From positions 1 through 32,772 of the forward strand of contig NZ_JOID01000041.1 in the NCBI RefSeq assembly GCF_000719865.1: a stretch of DNA of 32,772 nucleotides, given 5' to 3'. This stretch comes from Streptomyces albus subsp. albus (GTDB taxonomy: Bacteria > Actinomycetota > Actinomycetes > Streptomycetales > Streptomycetaceae). The first letter of the stretch is position 1, and each line of letters begins with the position of its first letter. This document shows positions 16,987 to 24,000 of this stretch, in pieces. A model generated the notes under the pieces. The model made no database searches. It was not told the DNA's origin and saw only the letters and a list, made by a program, of their open reading frames with translations. Made by a program: the position numbers and the translations under genes.

Positions 16987-18109
16987 GTGACCTGAGTCGG
17001 AAATTCGTCGTTGGTTCGGTATGAGTCGTCCGGGTCCGAAGATTCCGCCGTTGTCGGTCACTGATGCCCAGCGGGCCGTGCTGGAGGGCTGGGTGCGTCG
17101 ACGCTCGACGGCCCAGGCTCTGGCCCAGCGTTCAAGGATCGTGCTGGAGTGCGCAGAGGGGCACTCGATCATGGAGGTATCACGCCGTCTGGGTGCTTCT
17201 CCGGACACGGTCCGCACCTGGCGGCGGCGTTTCATCGAACGCGGCCTGGACGGCCTGTCCGACGAGCCGCGGCCCGGTGTCCCACGGAAGATCACCGACG
17301 CGGACGTCGAGCGGGTCATCGTCAAGACGCTGGAAGAGAAGCCGAAGAACGCCACCCACTGGTCGACTCGGTCGATGGCGGCGGCCACCGGCATGTCGCA
17401 GTCCGCGATCTCGCGGATCTGGCGGGCGTTCGCGCTGGCCCCGCACCGCTCGCAGACGTTCAAGCTGTCCACGGACCCTCTGTTCATCGACAAGGTCCGT
17501 GACGTAGTCGGCCTCTACCTGGACCCTCCGGAAAAGGCCCTCGTCTTGTGCGTGGACGAGAAGTCGCAGATCCAAGCCCTGGACCGGTCCCAGCCCGTGC
17601 TGCCGATGGCTCCCGGGGTTCCCGAGCGTCGCAGCCACGACTACGTCCGGGCCGGCACCACCACCCTGTTCGCGGCCCTGGAGGTCGCCACGGGGAAGGT
17701 GATCGGCTCTCTGCACCGCAGGCATCGGGCCGTGGAGTTCAAGAAGTTCCTCGCCAAGCTGGACAAGGAGGTGCCCCCCGACCTGGACGTGCACCTGATC
17801 CTGGACAACTACGTCACCCACAAAACGCCGGTCATCAAGAAGTGGCTGCCGGCGCATCCCCGTTTCCATCTGCACTTCACGCCGACGAGTTCGTCCTGGC
17901 TGAACCTGGTGGAGCGGTGGTTCGCCGAGCTCACGCAGAAGAAGCTCAAGCGGGGCGTTCACCGCTCCGTCCAGGCCCTCGAAGGCGACATCCGGTCCTG
18001 GCTCGCCGACTGGAACAACAATCCACGACCGTTCGTCTGGACGAAGACCGCCGACGAGATCCTCGACAAAGTCGCGGCCTACTGCCGACGAATCTCTGAC
18101 TCAGGTCAC
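16987..18109 (+). mobile_element. Complete IS630-family insertion sequence
   Basis: A 1123-base element. Its left end begins GTGACCTGAGTCGGAAATTC and its right end, read inward, GTGACCTGAGTCAGAGATTC; the 24-base inverted repeats differ at two positions. It is flanked by TA on both sides (16985-16986 and 18110-18111), the target duplication expected of IS630/Tc1-mariner elements. It carries one intact transposase gene and appears potentially active. Confidence 0.95.
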
Positions 18110-18112
18110 TAG
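17021..18112 (+). CDS. IS630-family transposase
   Basis: A full-length 363-residue transposase. The N-terminal half has two helix-turn-helix units (about 35-70 with SIMEVSRRLGASPDTVRTWRRR, and 112-140). The catalytic DDE residues are D179 (LCVDEKS), D262 (LILDNYVTHK) and E298 (NLVERWF). The gene has no internal stop or frameshift. Its own coding DNA ends with the element: the stop TAG (18110-18112) is made of the duplicated TA plus the next host base. Confidence 0.97.
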   Translation: MSRPGPKIPPLSVTDAQRAVLEGWVRRRSTAQALAQRSRIVLECAEGHSIMEVSRRLGASPDTVRTWRRRFIERGLDGLSDEPRPGVPRKITDADVERVIVKTLEEKPKNATHWSTRSMAAATGMSQSAISRIWRAFALAPHRSQTFKLSTDPLFIDKVRDVVGLYLDPPEKALVLCVDEKSQIQALDRSQPVLPMAPGVPERRSHDYVRAGTTTLFAALEVATGKVIGSLHRRHRAVEFKKFLAKLDKEVPPDLDVHLILDNYVTHKTPVIKKWLPAHPRFHLHFTPTSSSWLNLVERWFAELTQKKLKRGVHRSVQALEGDIRSWLADWNNNPRPFVWTKTADEILDKVAAYCRRISDSGH

Positions 18113-18681
18113 CGCGACTGCGCTCCCGGATCGGCCGCAGCGGCTAGATGGAGGCGGTCGGCGATGATCGTGCAGAGTGACCGTGTCGTGGCTTCGTCGA
18201 TGTCGTGAGTGATCGCGCCTTCGAGTGCGAAGGTGGCCACCGCCACCTCACTGGGCCGGTCCTGGCCGGCGAGGGGCTGGGAAAGCTGGCCTTCGAAGAG
18301 GTCCTCAATAGTCCGGTGGAAGCCGGTGTGCCAGGTGCGGACAGCGTCTGAGACAGACACGCGGCTGTGCACCGTGGCCATCAGGTGCCGGAAAGGCCGC
18401 AGTCGCTCGATGAGCCACAGGAACTGCTCAGCCAGCGAGCGACCGGTCAGCGACGCGTGTTCCCGCAGCAGTACGTCCAGGTAGCGGTCAGCCACGGCGA
18501 CCAGCAACTCGTCCTTGTCGCGGAAGTACCAGTAGAGAGTGTTCGGTGCGACGCCTGCGTGCTGGGCAAGCCGGCTCATCGATGTGGCGTCGTAGCCATC
18601 GGCGACGAGCAGCTCCGCTGCCGCGGCGAGCAACTCATCACGCTTCTGCTCTTTTGGGATCGGGTGGCGGTTGCGTGGCAC
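18109..18681 (-). CDS. TetR-family repressor, 3' end at an IS border
   Basis: A 190-residue regulator from GTG 18679-18681 (family members start MPRNRxPIPK); a TTG eight codons upstream would fall inside the operator. Residues 12-60 are the TetR helix-turn-helix: DELLAAAAELLVADGYDATSMSRLAQHAGVAPNTLYWYFRDKDEL. The C-terminal ligand domain is of normal length but Ala-rich at the tip. Its stop TAG lies on the CTAG target of the IS630 element, so the original C-terminus may be clipped by a few residues. It is divergent from the alpha/beta hydrolase and most likely represses it and itself through the two palindromes between them. Confidence 0.92.
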   Translation of the reverse strand: MPRNRHPIPKEQKRDELLAAAAELLVADGYDATSMSRLAQHAGVAPNTLYWYFRDKDELLVAVADRYLDVLLREHASLTGRSLAEQFLWLIERLRPFRHLMATVHSRVSVSDAVRTWHTGFHRTIEDLFEGQLSQPLAGQDRPSEVAVATFALEGAITHDIDEATTRSLCTIIADRLHLAAAADPGAQSR

Positions 18682-18689
18682 CCCTTCAT

Positions 18690-18706
18690 CTTGACAGGCA
18701 TTCAAG
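18690..18706. promoter_or_regulatory. Operator palindrome 1 (tetR-hydrolase intergenic)
   Basis: CTTGACAGGCATTCAAG has CTTGA/TCAAG arms. Read on the other strand (CTTGAATGCCTGTCAAG) it matches operator 2 at 13 of 17 positions. It contains a perfect TTGACA -35 box for the hydrolase promoter, so binding would block transcription. Confidence 0.7.
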
Positions 18707-18719
18707 CGGCCGCCAACAT
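18691..18719 (+). promoter_or_regulatory. Probable hydrolase promoter
   Basis: TTGACA (18691-18696), a 17-base spacer and CAACAT (18714-18719). The start point would fall near 18726, one base before the first in-frame ATG, which would give a leaderless mRNA. The -35 is consensus, the -10 only fair. Confidence 0.5.
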
Positions 18720-18721
18720 CT

Positions 18722-18738
18722 CTTGAATGTCAATCAAG
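18722..18738. promoter_or_regulatory. Operator palindrome 2 (tetR-hydrolase intergenic)
   Basis: CTTGAATGTCAATCAAG shares the CTTGAATG half and CTTGA/TCAAG arms of operator 1, 32 bases away centre to centre (about three helical turns). It carries TTGACA on the minus strand, a -35 candidate for tetR, and overlaps the first ATG of the hydrolase. Confidence 0.65.
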
Positions 18739-19680
18739 AAAGATCGAGAGATGACCAACATCACCCAGCCGGAGCGTCGCGAGCTGCACTTTGTCTCCGG
18801 TGCTGACCGCTGTCACGCGTGGCTCTACCTGCCCGCCGCCCCGGACGCCGGTCTGCCGCCAGTCGTGGTGATGGCCCACGGTCTTGGGGCGGTGAAGCAA
18901 TTGCGACTCGCAGCGTTCGCGGAGAAGTTCCAGGCCGCGGGATACGCCTGCCTGGTTTTCGACTACCGCTACTTCGGCGACAGCGACGGCCACCCGCGAG
19001 AGCTGCTCAGCGTCCGCCGCCAGCGTGAGGACTGGCGCGCCGCGGTGGCGTTCGCCCGGTCACTACCGGATGTCGACAGTTCCAGGGTCGTACTGTGGGG
19101 CACCTCGTTCGGCGGCGGACACGCCATCTCCACCGCTGCGACGGACCACGGCGTGGTCGCCGCTATCGCGCAGTGTCCCTTCACGGACGGCCTGGCCTCT
19201 GCTCTGCGGCTTTCAGTCGGCTCGCTCGTCCGGCTGGTAGCAGTCGCGATCAAGGACCATTTCGCTCGTCTCCGTGGCCGACCGCCGGTTCGCGTCAAGG
19301 TCGCTGCCCGGCCCGGGGAGCTGGGGCTGATGGAATCCCCTGACGTGGTCGACGGCGTACTCGGACTACTTGAAGCGTCCGGCCTGACCGAGGAGGAATA
19401 CCGCAACGAGGTGCCGGCACGGGTCGCGCTTGAGATACCGCTCTACGCCCCGGGTCGGCTTGCGCGCAGGATCCGCTGCCCTCTTCTTGTGTGCGTCTCC
19501 GACGCCGACACTGTCGCCCCGGCCAAGGCCACCCTCCGCCACGCCTCCAAAGCACCCCACGGGGAGGTCACCCGCTACCAGGCAGGCCACTTCGACATAT
19601 ACGTCGGCGACCTGTTCGACAAGGTCGTCGCCGATCAGCTCAATTTCCTGCGCAGACACGTCCCGACCACAACCGCCTGA
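18727..19680 (+). CDS. Alpha/beta hydrolase under TetR control
   Basis: A 317-residue serine hydrolase. The nucleophile elbow is GTSFGG with Ser127; the acid is in the CVSDADTVAP loop (D259 or D261) and the base is His288 (YQAGHFD). The oxyanion region is MAHGLGAVKQ. The cap region (160-235) is of moderate size. The layout resembles peptidase S15/DLH-type acyl hydrolases, and the substrate is unknown. The first ATG (18727) has no ribosome site but may be leaderless; ATG 18751 (MTNITQPERREL) is the alternative. Base composition is less GC-rich than the flanking core genes. Together with the divergent tetR it looks like an inducible detoxification pair acquired with the island. Confidence 0.93.
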   Translation: MSIKKDREMTNITQPERRELHFVSGADRCHAWLYLPAAPDAGLPPVVVMAHGLGAVKQLRLAAFAEKFQAAGYACLVFDYRYFGDSDGHPRELLSVRRQREDWRAAVAFARSLPDVDSSRVVLWGTSFGGGHAISTAATDHGVVAAIAQCPFTDGLASALRLSVGSLVRLVAVAIKDHFARLRGRPPVRVKVAARPGELGLMESPDVVDGVLGLLEASGLTEEEYRNEVPARVALEIPLYAPGRLARRIRCPLLVCVSDADTVAPAKATLRHASKAPHGEVTRYQAGHFDIYVGDLFDKVVADQLNFLRRHVPTTTA

Positions 19681-19687
19681 CCAAGTG

Positions 19688-19890
19688 ATCGACCACGAGA
19701 GCGCTCTGTCGCCGATCGCCCTGGGCGGAGGAATCCAGCTGCCTCCGGACCCCGGGCAGTGGCTCTACCCGCGGCCCGGAATGTCGTACGTGGAGGTCAC
19801 CGACCTCAAGCCCTGGACGGCCGCACCGGCATGGCTTCCGGCCCGACGCGACGCCCCGTTCGTCACCGCTCTCCGGAGGGCGACAAACTT
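19688..19890 (+). pseudogene. LysR-type regulator remnant (C-terminal end)
   Basis: Directly after the hydrolase, in the frame through 19682, the translation ALSPIALGGGIQLPPDPG, PRPGMSYVEVTDLKPW and AWLPARRDAPFVTALRRA matches the end of a LysR effector domain (pattern GxGIALxP..RPxVxYxxVTD..AWxxxRRxPxVxAF). No DNA-binding part or start exists, and the frame dissolves after about 19890. It is a fragment left by rearrangement. Confidence 0.65.
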
Positions 19891-20001
19891 CTCCTGGGAA
19901 GGGGCAGGCGCTCGTGAAGGGCCCGGGTGCACGTTGGGTCGGCGCAACCGCTCAGCGCCCACGGCCCCAAAATGCCTTCGTTCACCGCACAGTTCCCCGG
20001 C

Positions 20002-20463
20002 TTAGAGATCACCTCATTTGGGTGACTCGGTATTTTGTGAGTCATGGTGGGGATCGTTGAGCGGCTGGTGCCGGACGAGTTGTGGGAGTTGTTCCAGCGG
20101 GTGGTGCCGGAGGTGCCGTCGCGGCCGCAGGGCGGTGGTCGGCGTCGGGACGGCGACCGGGAAGTGCTGGCCGCGATCGTCTTCGTGGCCACGTCGGGTT
20201 ATACCTGGCAGCAGCTGCACGCCCACCTGCGGCGATGGCTACGCGAACGCGGCATCACCCACCGCATCGCCCGCAAGGGAGTCGAGCCCTCGCAGCGGCT
20301 GGGCCGCCACCGCTCGACCGTGGAACGCACCATGGCCTGGCTCGCCGGCTGCCGCCGCCTCCACCGCCGCTACGAACGCAAGGCCGACCACTTCCTCGCC
20401 TTCACCAGCATCGCCTGCACCCTCATCTGCTACCGCAGGCTCGCCAAATGAGATGACTTCTAA
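20002..20463 (+). mobile_element. Internally deleted IS5-family element (MITE-like)
   Basis: About 460 bases bounded by inverted repeats: left TTAGAGATCACCTCATTTGG (20002-20021) and right, read inward, TTAGAAGTCATCTCATTTGG (20463-20444), 17 of 20 identical. Between them is a shrunken transposase frame. The element is too short to transpose itself but keeps both ends, so a related transposase could mobilise it. Confidence 0.8.
20044..20451 (+). pseudogene. IS5-family transposase with in-frame internal deletion
   Basis: A 135-codon open frame. Residues 1-58 match the N-terminal DUF4096-like domain (VERLVPDELWELFQRVVPE, GGGRRR.GDREVLAAIVFVATSGYTWQQL); residues 59-135 match the C-terminal end (HLRRWLRERGITHRIARKG, RSTVERTMAWLAGCRRLHRRYERK, ACTLICYRRLAK). 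Full-length relatives have roughly 270 residues, so about 130 residues including the first two catalytic Asp are deleted at TWQQL|HAHL without a frameshift. Only the last Glu region (VERT) remains. It cannot be a working transposase. Confidence 0.88.
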
Positions 20464-20960
20464 ATCCCGCGGGCCTCCGGACTCCCGCCACCCACATCCC
20501 GAGCCAGTTCCTGCACATGCTCGTTCCCGGCCAGATCGGGATACTCCGTCGTCACCCGCCGCAGCTCCCTACGGATGAAGTCGGCGCCGGACGCCACGAA
20601 TTCAGCCGCTGGGCACCACAGCTCGGTGTCCAGGTAGCTCGGGGTGACACGAAGAGCACCGTGCTGGTCCAACTCAAAGCCGATGGACTCGTCGTTCTCA
20701 GTGAAGTCGATCCGGCCCAGGCTGTCTCCCCCCTGGGCGTACACCATCACCTGCTGCACGCAATACATCGCGTCGAACAGCGGCACCCAGCCCCACGGCG
20801 GTCCGATATCGATGCCGGAGTGAGTAATCGAGAGACGACCGAGGAAGTAGTACCACCTCAGGTCGGTTCCGGACAGGGTTGACAGGCCAGCCCCGTCCTG
20901 GTGAGTTCGCTCGCGCCCGTGGGCCGCGTACTCGCTGCTCGGCGCGAAGGAGATCTCCAT
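20460..20960 (-). CDS. Presumed immunity protein for the adjacent toxin
   Basis: A 166-residue acidic soluble protein (MEISFAPSSEYAAHG..) with no family I can name. Its ATG is 7 bases after the toxin stop on the same strand, the standard toxin-immunity order with translational coupling. Trp/Tyr-rich segments (LRWYYFLGRLSI, GPPWGWVPLFDAMYCVQQ) and an acidic FTENDESIGFELDQHG stretch fit an immunity protein that covers a basic nuclease. The stop TAG (20462-20460) lies within the inverted repeat of the deleted IS5 element, so its last residues may be altered by that insertion. Confidence 0.72.
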   Translation of the reverse strand: MEISFAPSSEYAAHGRERTHQDGAGLSTLSGTDLRWYYFLGRLSITHSGIDIGPPWGWVPLFDAMYCVQQVMVYAQGGDSLGRIDFTENDESIGFELDQHGALRVTPSYLDTELWCPAAEFVASGADFIRRELRRVTTEYPDLAGNEHVQELARDVGGGSPEARGI

Positions 20961-20967
20961 CTGGGGC

Positions 20968-23304
20968 TCATCTCACCGGGAAAGCATTGCGGACCTTGTT
21001 GAGCTCGGGATCATAATAGACTCGCATTTTGTACAGCGGAGTCCTATTGCGGTCCCTCATGTGTCCGATTTTCTCATCATACTTGAGTTCCTTCACAACC
21101 CCGTCTCGATTTTGGGTTCCCGTCACCACCCTGCCGCGCCTGAGCACTTCCTTGATGACAGCCGCACGTGACGCCTTCGTGGTCCCAGGCAACCACTCCG
21201 TCTTGGAGCGGTCCGTCGAGAACATGCCCTCAGGCGTGTGGTTATGCCTGATGTGGTCGTCCTCGATAGAAGGGCTACACCTTTTGCCGTTGTTGTTGTG
21301 AACCAGCAGCGGCGTTTCGCCTGCCAGCACGTAGTAGGTGTGCAGGCCGTTGACGGTGAGGTCGTGTGTGCGTTGCGGGCCCTGCTGATCACGGACTTCA
21401 GTAACGGCCACGCTAGCGCCGTTCGGGGTACGCAGTGTGTCGCCGACCCGGAGGTCACCAGCGTTCTTCCACCGCTGGTCGTCCTCGTCGAGCCAGAATG
21501 GGTGGTTGTCGGTCGCCGTGACGGTGGCGGAGCCTCGGTCGGTGGCAAGGGTGAGCCGGGTGAAGTCCTTGTCGTCCTCGGTGGTGATCACGTTGGTCAC
21601 CGGCCGGGCCGCCGTGATCGGACGCTCCGGGTCGGTGGCGATCACACGGTCCCCGATGCGGATGTCCTCAATGGCCCGGTGGGTTCCGTCGGCGAGCAGC
21701 ACGGGGGTGCCGGGCGGGAAGCTGTGGGGCTTGGCGCAGGTCGCGGCGTCGCGTTCCCGCCTCGCGCGGTCAGCGAGTTTCCGCGCCTCGACCTTGGCGA
21801 GCGCGCGGGCGTCGATCAGGGTGTTGGCGCGGAGCGGGTAGGTGAGGCGGACCTTGCATCCGCAGCGATCGGCGTCGGCTTGGGCTTGTGCCTGTACGCG
21901 GGCGGCGACCGAGGCGTAGAGGGGTCCGGCTCCCGGGTTGGAGCACTTCAGGGTTCCCGAGACGTTGTTGCCCCGGACGGGGAAGGTGCGCTGCGGGCTG
22001 GTGCACTTGCCGGCGGGTTTGCCGTCGATGGTGAACGTGGCGCTCATCACCGCGGTGACCTCGCCCTTGGTGACGCGTTCCCGTCGGGCGATGGAGGTGA
22101 CCTCACCGGTGAAGCTCTGGGTTGCGGTGCAGCCCTCCGGGCTGCAGTCCATCTCGCCCGCGCCGTCGAGGGTGAAGGTGATGCCGCGGTCGGTGGCGTC
22201 CTCCAGTTGGTCGGCGTATGCGACCAGGGTGTCGAACATCTTGTCGGCGGCGTCGGCGAGGATCGGGGTCAGGTCCATTCCCTCGGCACCACCGGCCGCC
22301 AGGGGCCCGGTGGTTACCGTGCGGGGAGCTGTCGGTGTTTCACCGTTCTCCAGCTGGTCCTTCATGTCGGAGAGGCCGTCGCGGAGGTCGTACGCCTCCA
22401 GCCGCAGCACCCGGTGCGGCTTCTCCCTCGTCACCAGCAGGCGGCCTGCCGAGGTGTCCATGCCGAGGGCGGGCGTTCCGTTCACGGTCAACGGCCGCTG
22501 CCCGGGCGCGCCCGACGCCTTCGCGTCGTTCGCCACCGGGGGCGGTGACTTCTCCAGGGCGTCCAGGGCCTTGTCCAGCACGGCGGCCAGCTTCGGCGGT
22601 GCGATGGTGCGGGCCAGGGCCTCGTCCAGAAGCTCGGAGCCGTCGTCCAGCCCCACGATCCACTCGCTGGGCGGCGCCTTCTCGCCGGCCGCCACGTCCT
22701 TCCTGGGGGCGGGGTCGACCTGCCAGCGCGTGAACTTCTTGCCGCCGATGCGCAGTACGTCCCGGCCGCTGTCGCTCCGGCCGGAGGACGTGGTGCCGAA
22801 CTGGCTGCCGTCGGCGGTGACGGTGATGTCGTTCTCGGTGATGCCGAGGGTCGAGGTGTCCTTGTAGCGCAGGCCAGGGGCGTCGGCCAGGTCGTCGACG
22901 GCCGCCCGGAACGGTTGGAGGTCCCGGCGGGCCGCCTGCTCCTCGTCGGAATCAGAGAACGAGGACGTCAGAGACAAGAGCCCGGCCACCAGCGTCACGA
23001 TGACTAGACCGACCACGCCAATCAGTGATGCCCGTTGACGTCCAGTCAGTGCCTGGAACCGCACCATCCACGGCCTGCCGGTCGGTCGGCCGGCAGGCAC
23101 CGGAGGCTGAGTGAGGGCCGGGGGCAGGTTGGCCCGGCCCGGGGCGGCGGCGGACGGCGGCGAAAAATCCGGGAGGGGCGGCGAGTCAGCGGGGAGTGGT
23201 GGCGAGGCGGGCGTTGGGGGGGCCTCCGGTGCCGGTGTCGTGCTCGGCTCGTTCCCCGGGGGGCCGAGCACAGGTTCCTCGCCGCTTGGTTCTCGTTCGG
23301 TCAT
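20968..23304 (-). CDS. Membrane-anchored polymorphic toxin with HINT domain
   Basis: A 778-residue protein with the ATG after GAGGGGGAGT. Order: Pro-rich cytoplasmic tail (1-80); one TM helix (about 92-113); a long extracellular region (115-520); pre-toxin HINT domain (526-671), with SFPPGTPVLLADG holding Ser528 as probable nucleophile, TATDNHPF with His601 and a final VHNN; then a C-terminal toxin module (672-778). That module has HIRHNHTPEG (His684, His687, His689) and ends KMRVYYDPELNKVRNAFPV, a layout reminiscent of EndoU/BECR-fold ribonucleases; this last call is tentative. HINT autocleavage would free the toxin. The module is clearly AT-richer than the rest (about 55% GC). Confidence 0.88.
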   Translation of the reverse strand: MTEREPSGEEPVLGPPGNEPSTTPAPEAPPTPASPPLPADSPPLPDFSPPSAAAPGRANLPPALTQPPVPAGRPTGRPWMVRFQALTGRQRASLIGVVGLVIVTLVAGLLSLTSSFSDSDEEQAARRDLQPFRAAVDDLADAPGLRYKDTSTLGITENDITVTADGSQFGTTSSGRSDSGRDVLRIGGKKFTRWQVDPAPRKDVAAGEKAPPSEWIVGLDDGSELLDEALARTIAPPKLAAVLDKALDALEKSPPPVANDAKASGAPGQRPLTVNGTPALGMDTSAGRLLVTREKPHRVLRLEAYDLRDGLSDMKDQLENGETPTAPRTVTTGPLAAGGAEGMDLTPILADAADKMFDTLVAYADQLEDATDRGITFTLDGAGEMDCSPEGCTATQSFTGEVTSIARRERVTKGEVTAVMSATFTIDGKPAGKCTSPQRTFPVRGNNVSGTLKCSNPGAGPLYASVAARVQAQAQADADRCGCKVRLTYPLRANTLIDARALAKVEARKLADRARRERDAATCAKPHSFPPGTPVLLADGTHRAIEDIRIGDRVIATDPERPITAARPVTNVITTEDDKDFTRLTLATDRGSATVTATDNHPFWLDEDDQRWKNAGDLRVGDTLRTPNGASVAVTEVRDQQGPQRTHDLTVNGLHTYYVLAGETPLLVHNNNGKRCSPSIEDDHIRHNHTPEGMFSTDRSKTEWLPGTTKASRAAVIKEVLRRGRVVTGTQNRDGVVKELKYDEKIGHMRDRNRTPLYKMRVYYDPELNKVRNAFPVR

Positions 23305-23660
23305 GACTCCCCCTCATGCGCATCCATGACGTGCTCCCACAGGACCCGGAGATTGGTCACCGTGGCAGCCGACTCCGGGCGGCTGGACCCATTTGCCCGT
23401 GGGAGCACGGAGAATACCGATCCGAATGCGCTCAGTTACCGTCGTTTGGAGCCAAGTTCACAGAATCCGACCATCGCAGTCGCGAGCGCTGGCGGTAGGG
23501 GCCTGGGCTTGTACGGGTAAAGAGCCCGGGGCCGTAGTCCCCCCAACTCAACATGGAGCGGTGGCTAGAGGGCCAGGCCAAGCACGAAGACGCAGCCCTG
23601 AAGAGGCGCCGACGGACGGGAGCGATCCATCGAGCATGCCCTCCTGCGGGCGCACAGGCG
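23305..23660. other. Intergenic region upstream of the toxin gene
   Basis: About 350 bases with no supported gene. Short open frames exist on the plus strand (for example one starting MERWLEGQAKHEDAALKRRR at 23553) but none is recognisable. It should hold the toxin promoter, and contains the inverted repeat listed separately. Confidence 0.5.
23331..23408. repeat. Perfect 10-bp inverted repeat, 58-base spacer
   Basis: GTGCTCCCAC (23331-23340) and GTGGGAGCAC (23399-23408) are exact reverse complements, starting 27 bases upstream of the toxin ATG. It could be a paired regulator site, a leader structure or a leftover element end. Confidence 0.55.
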
Positions 23661-24000
23661 TCAGGTCAGAGTTTCCCCGATCCGGTGCAGGTAGCTGAAG
23701 TCGTGGTCACGGCGAGCCCTGCTGAGCGGGCGGATCTCGCGGGTTGCCACGTTCAGCGCGTAGCCGCCCACCGCTCCCAGCAACCAGGTCAGGCTGCGCC
23801 ACGCTTCCGGCGGCGGCCGCGAGGGCCAGTGTCACCGTCACGGAGCGGTCGACCCACGCCATCCGGCTGCTCTTAGCCGCCGCCCGGTAGTCCTCGACGG
23901 ACTCTCCGATCTCCCGGTGCAACTGGGCCAAGACATCGGCCGGGTGCTCGTAGTCGCGGCGGAGGCCACTGAGCATGCGATGCAGAGCCCGCATGAGGCG
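23661..24000 (-). pseudogene. Gene fragment fused to the recombinase, frameshifted
   Basis: The 3' part of the recombinase reading frame (from about 24000) is unlike any recombinase: MRALHRMLSGLRRDYEHPAD and AAKSSRMAWVDRSVTVTLALA. From about 23815 a different frame reads AWRSLTWLLGAVGGYALNVA then TREIRPLSRARRDHDFSYLH and stops at 23661. Hydrophobic and charge patterns look coding in both parts, so this is probably one old membrane-protein gene end broken by a frameshift. Family unknown. Confidence 0.5.

Noticed and set aside
18703..18705. TTG 18703-18705 as tetR start
   Set aside because: It falls inside operator 1 and adds eight residues not seen in related regulators; GTG 18679-18681 fits better, although its ribosome site is poorly spaced.
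23553..23876. 107-codon plus-strand frame starting MERWLEGQAKHE
   Set aside because: No family motif; most of it overlaps the recombinase fusion antisense, and no proper ribosome site is present.
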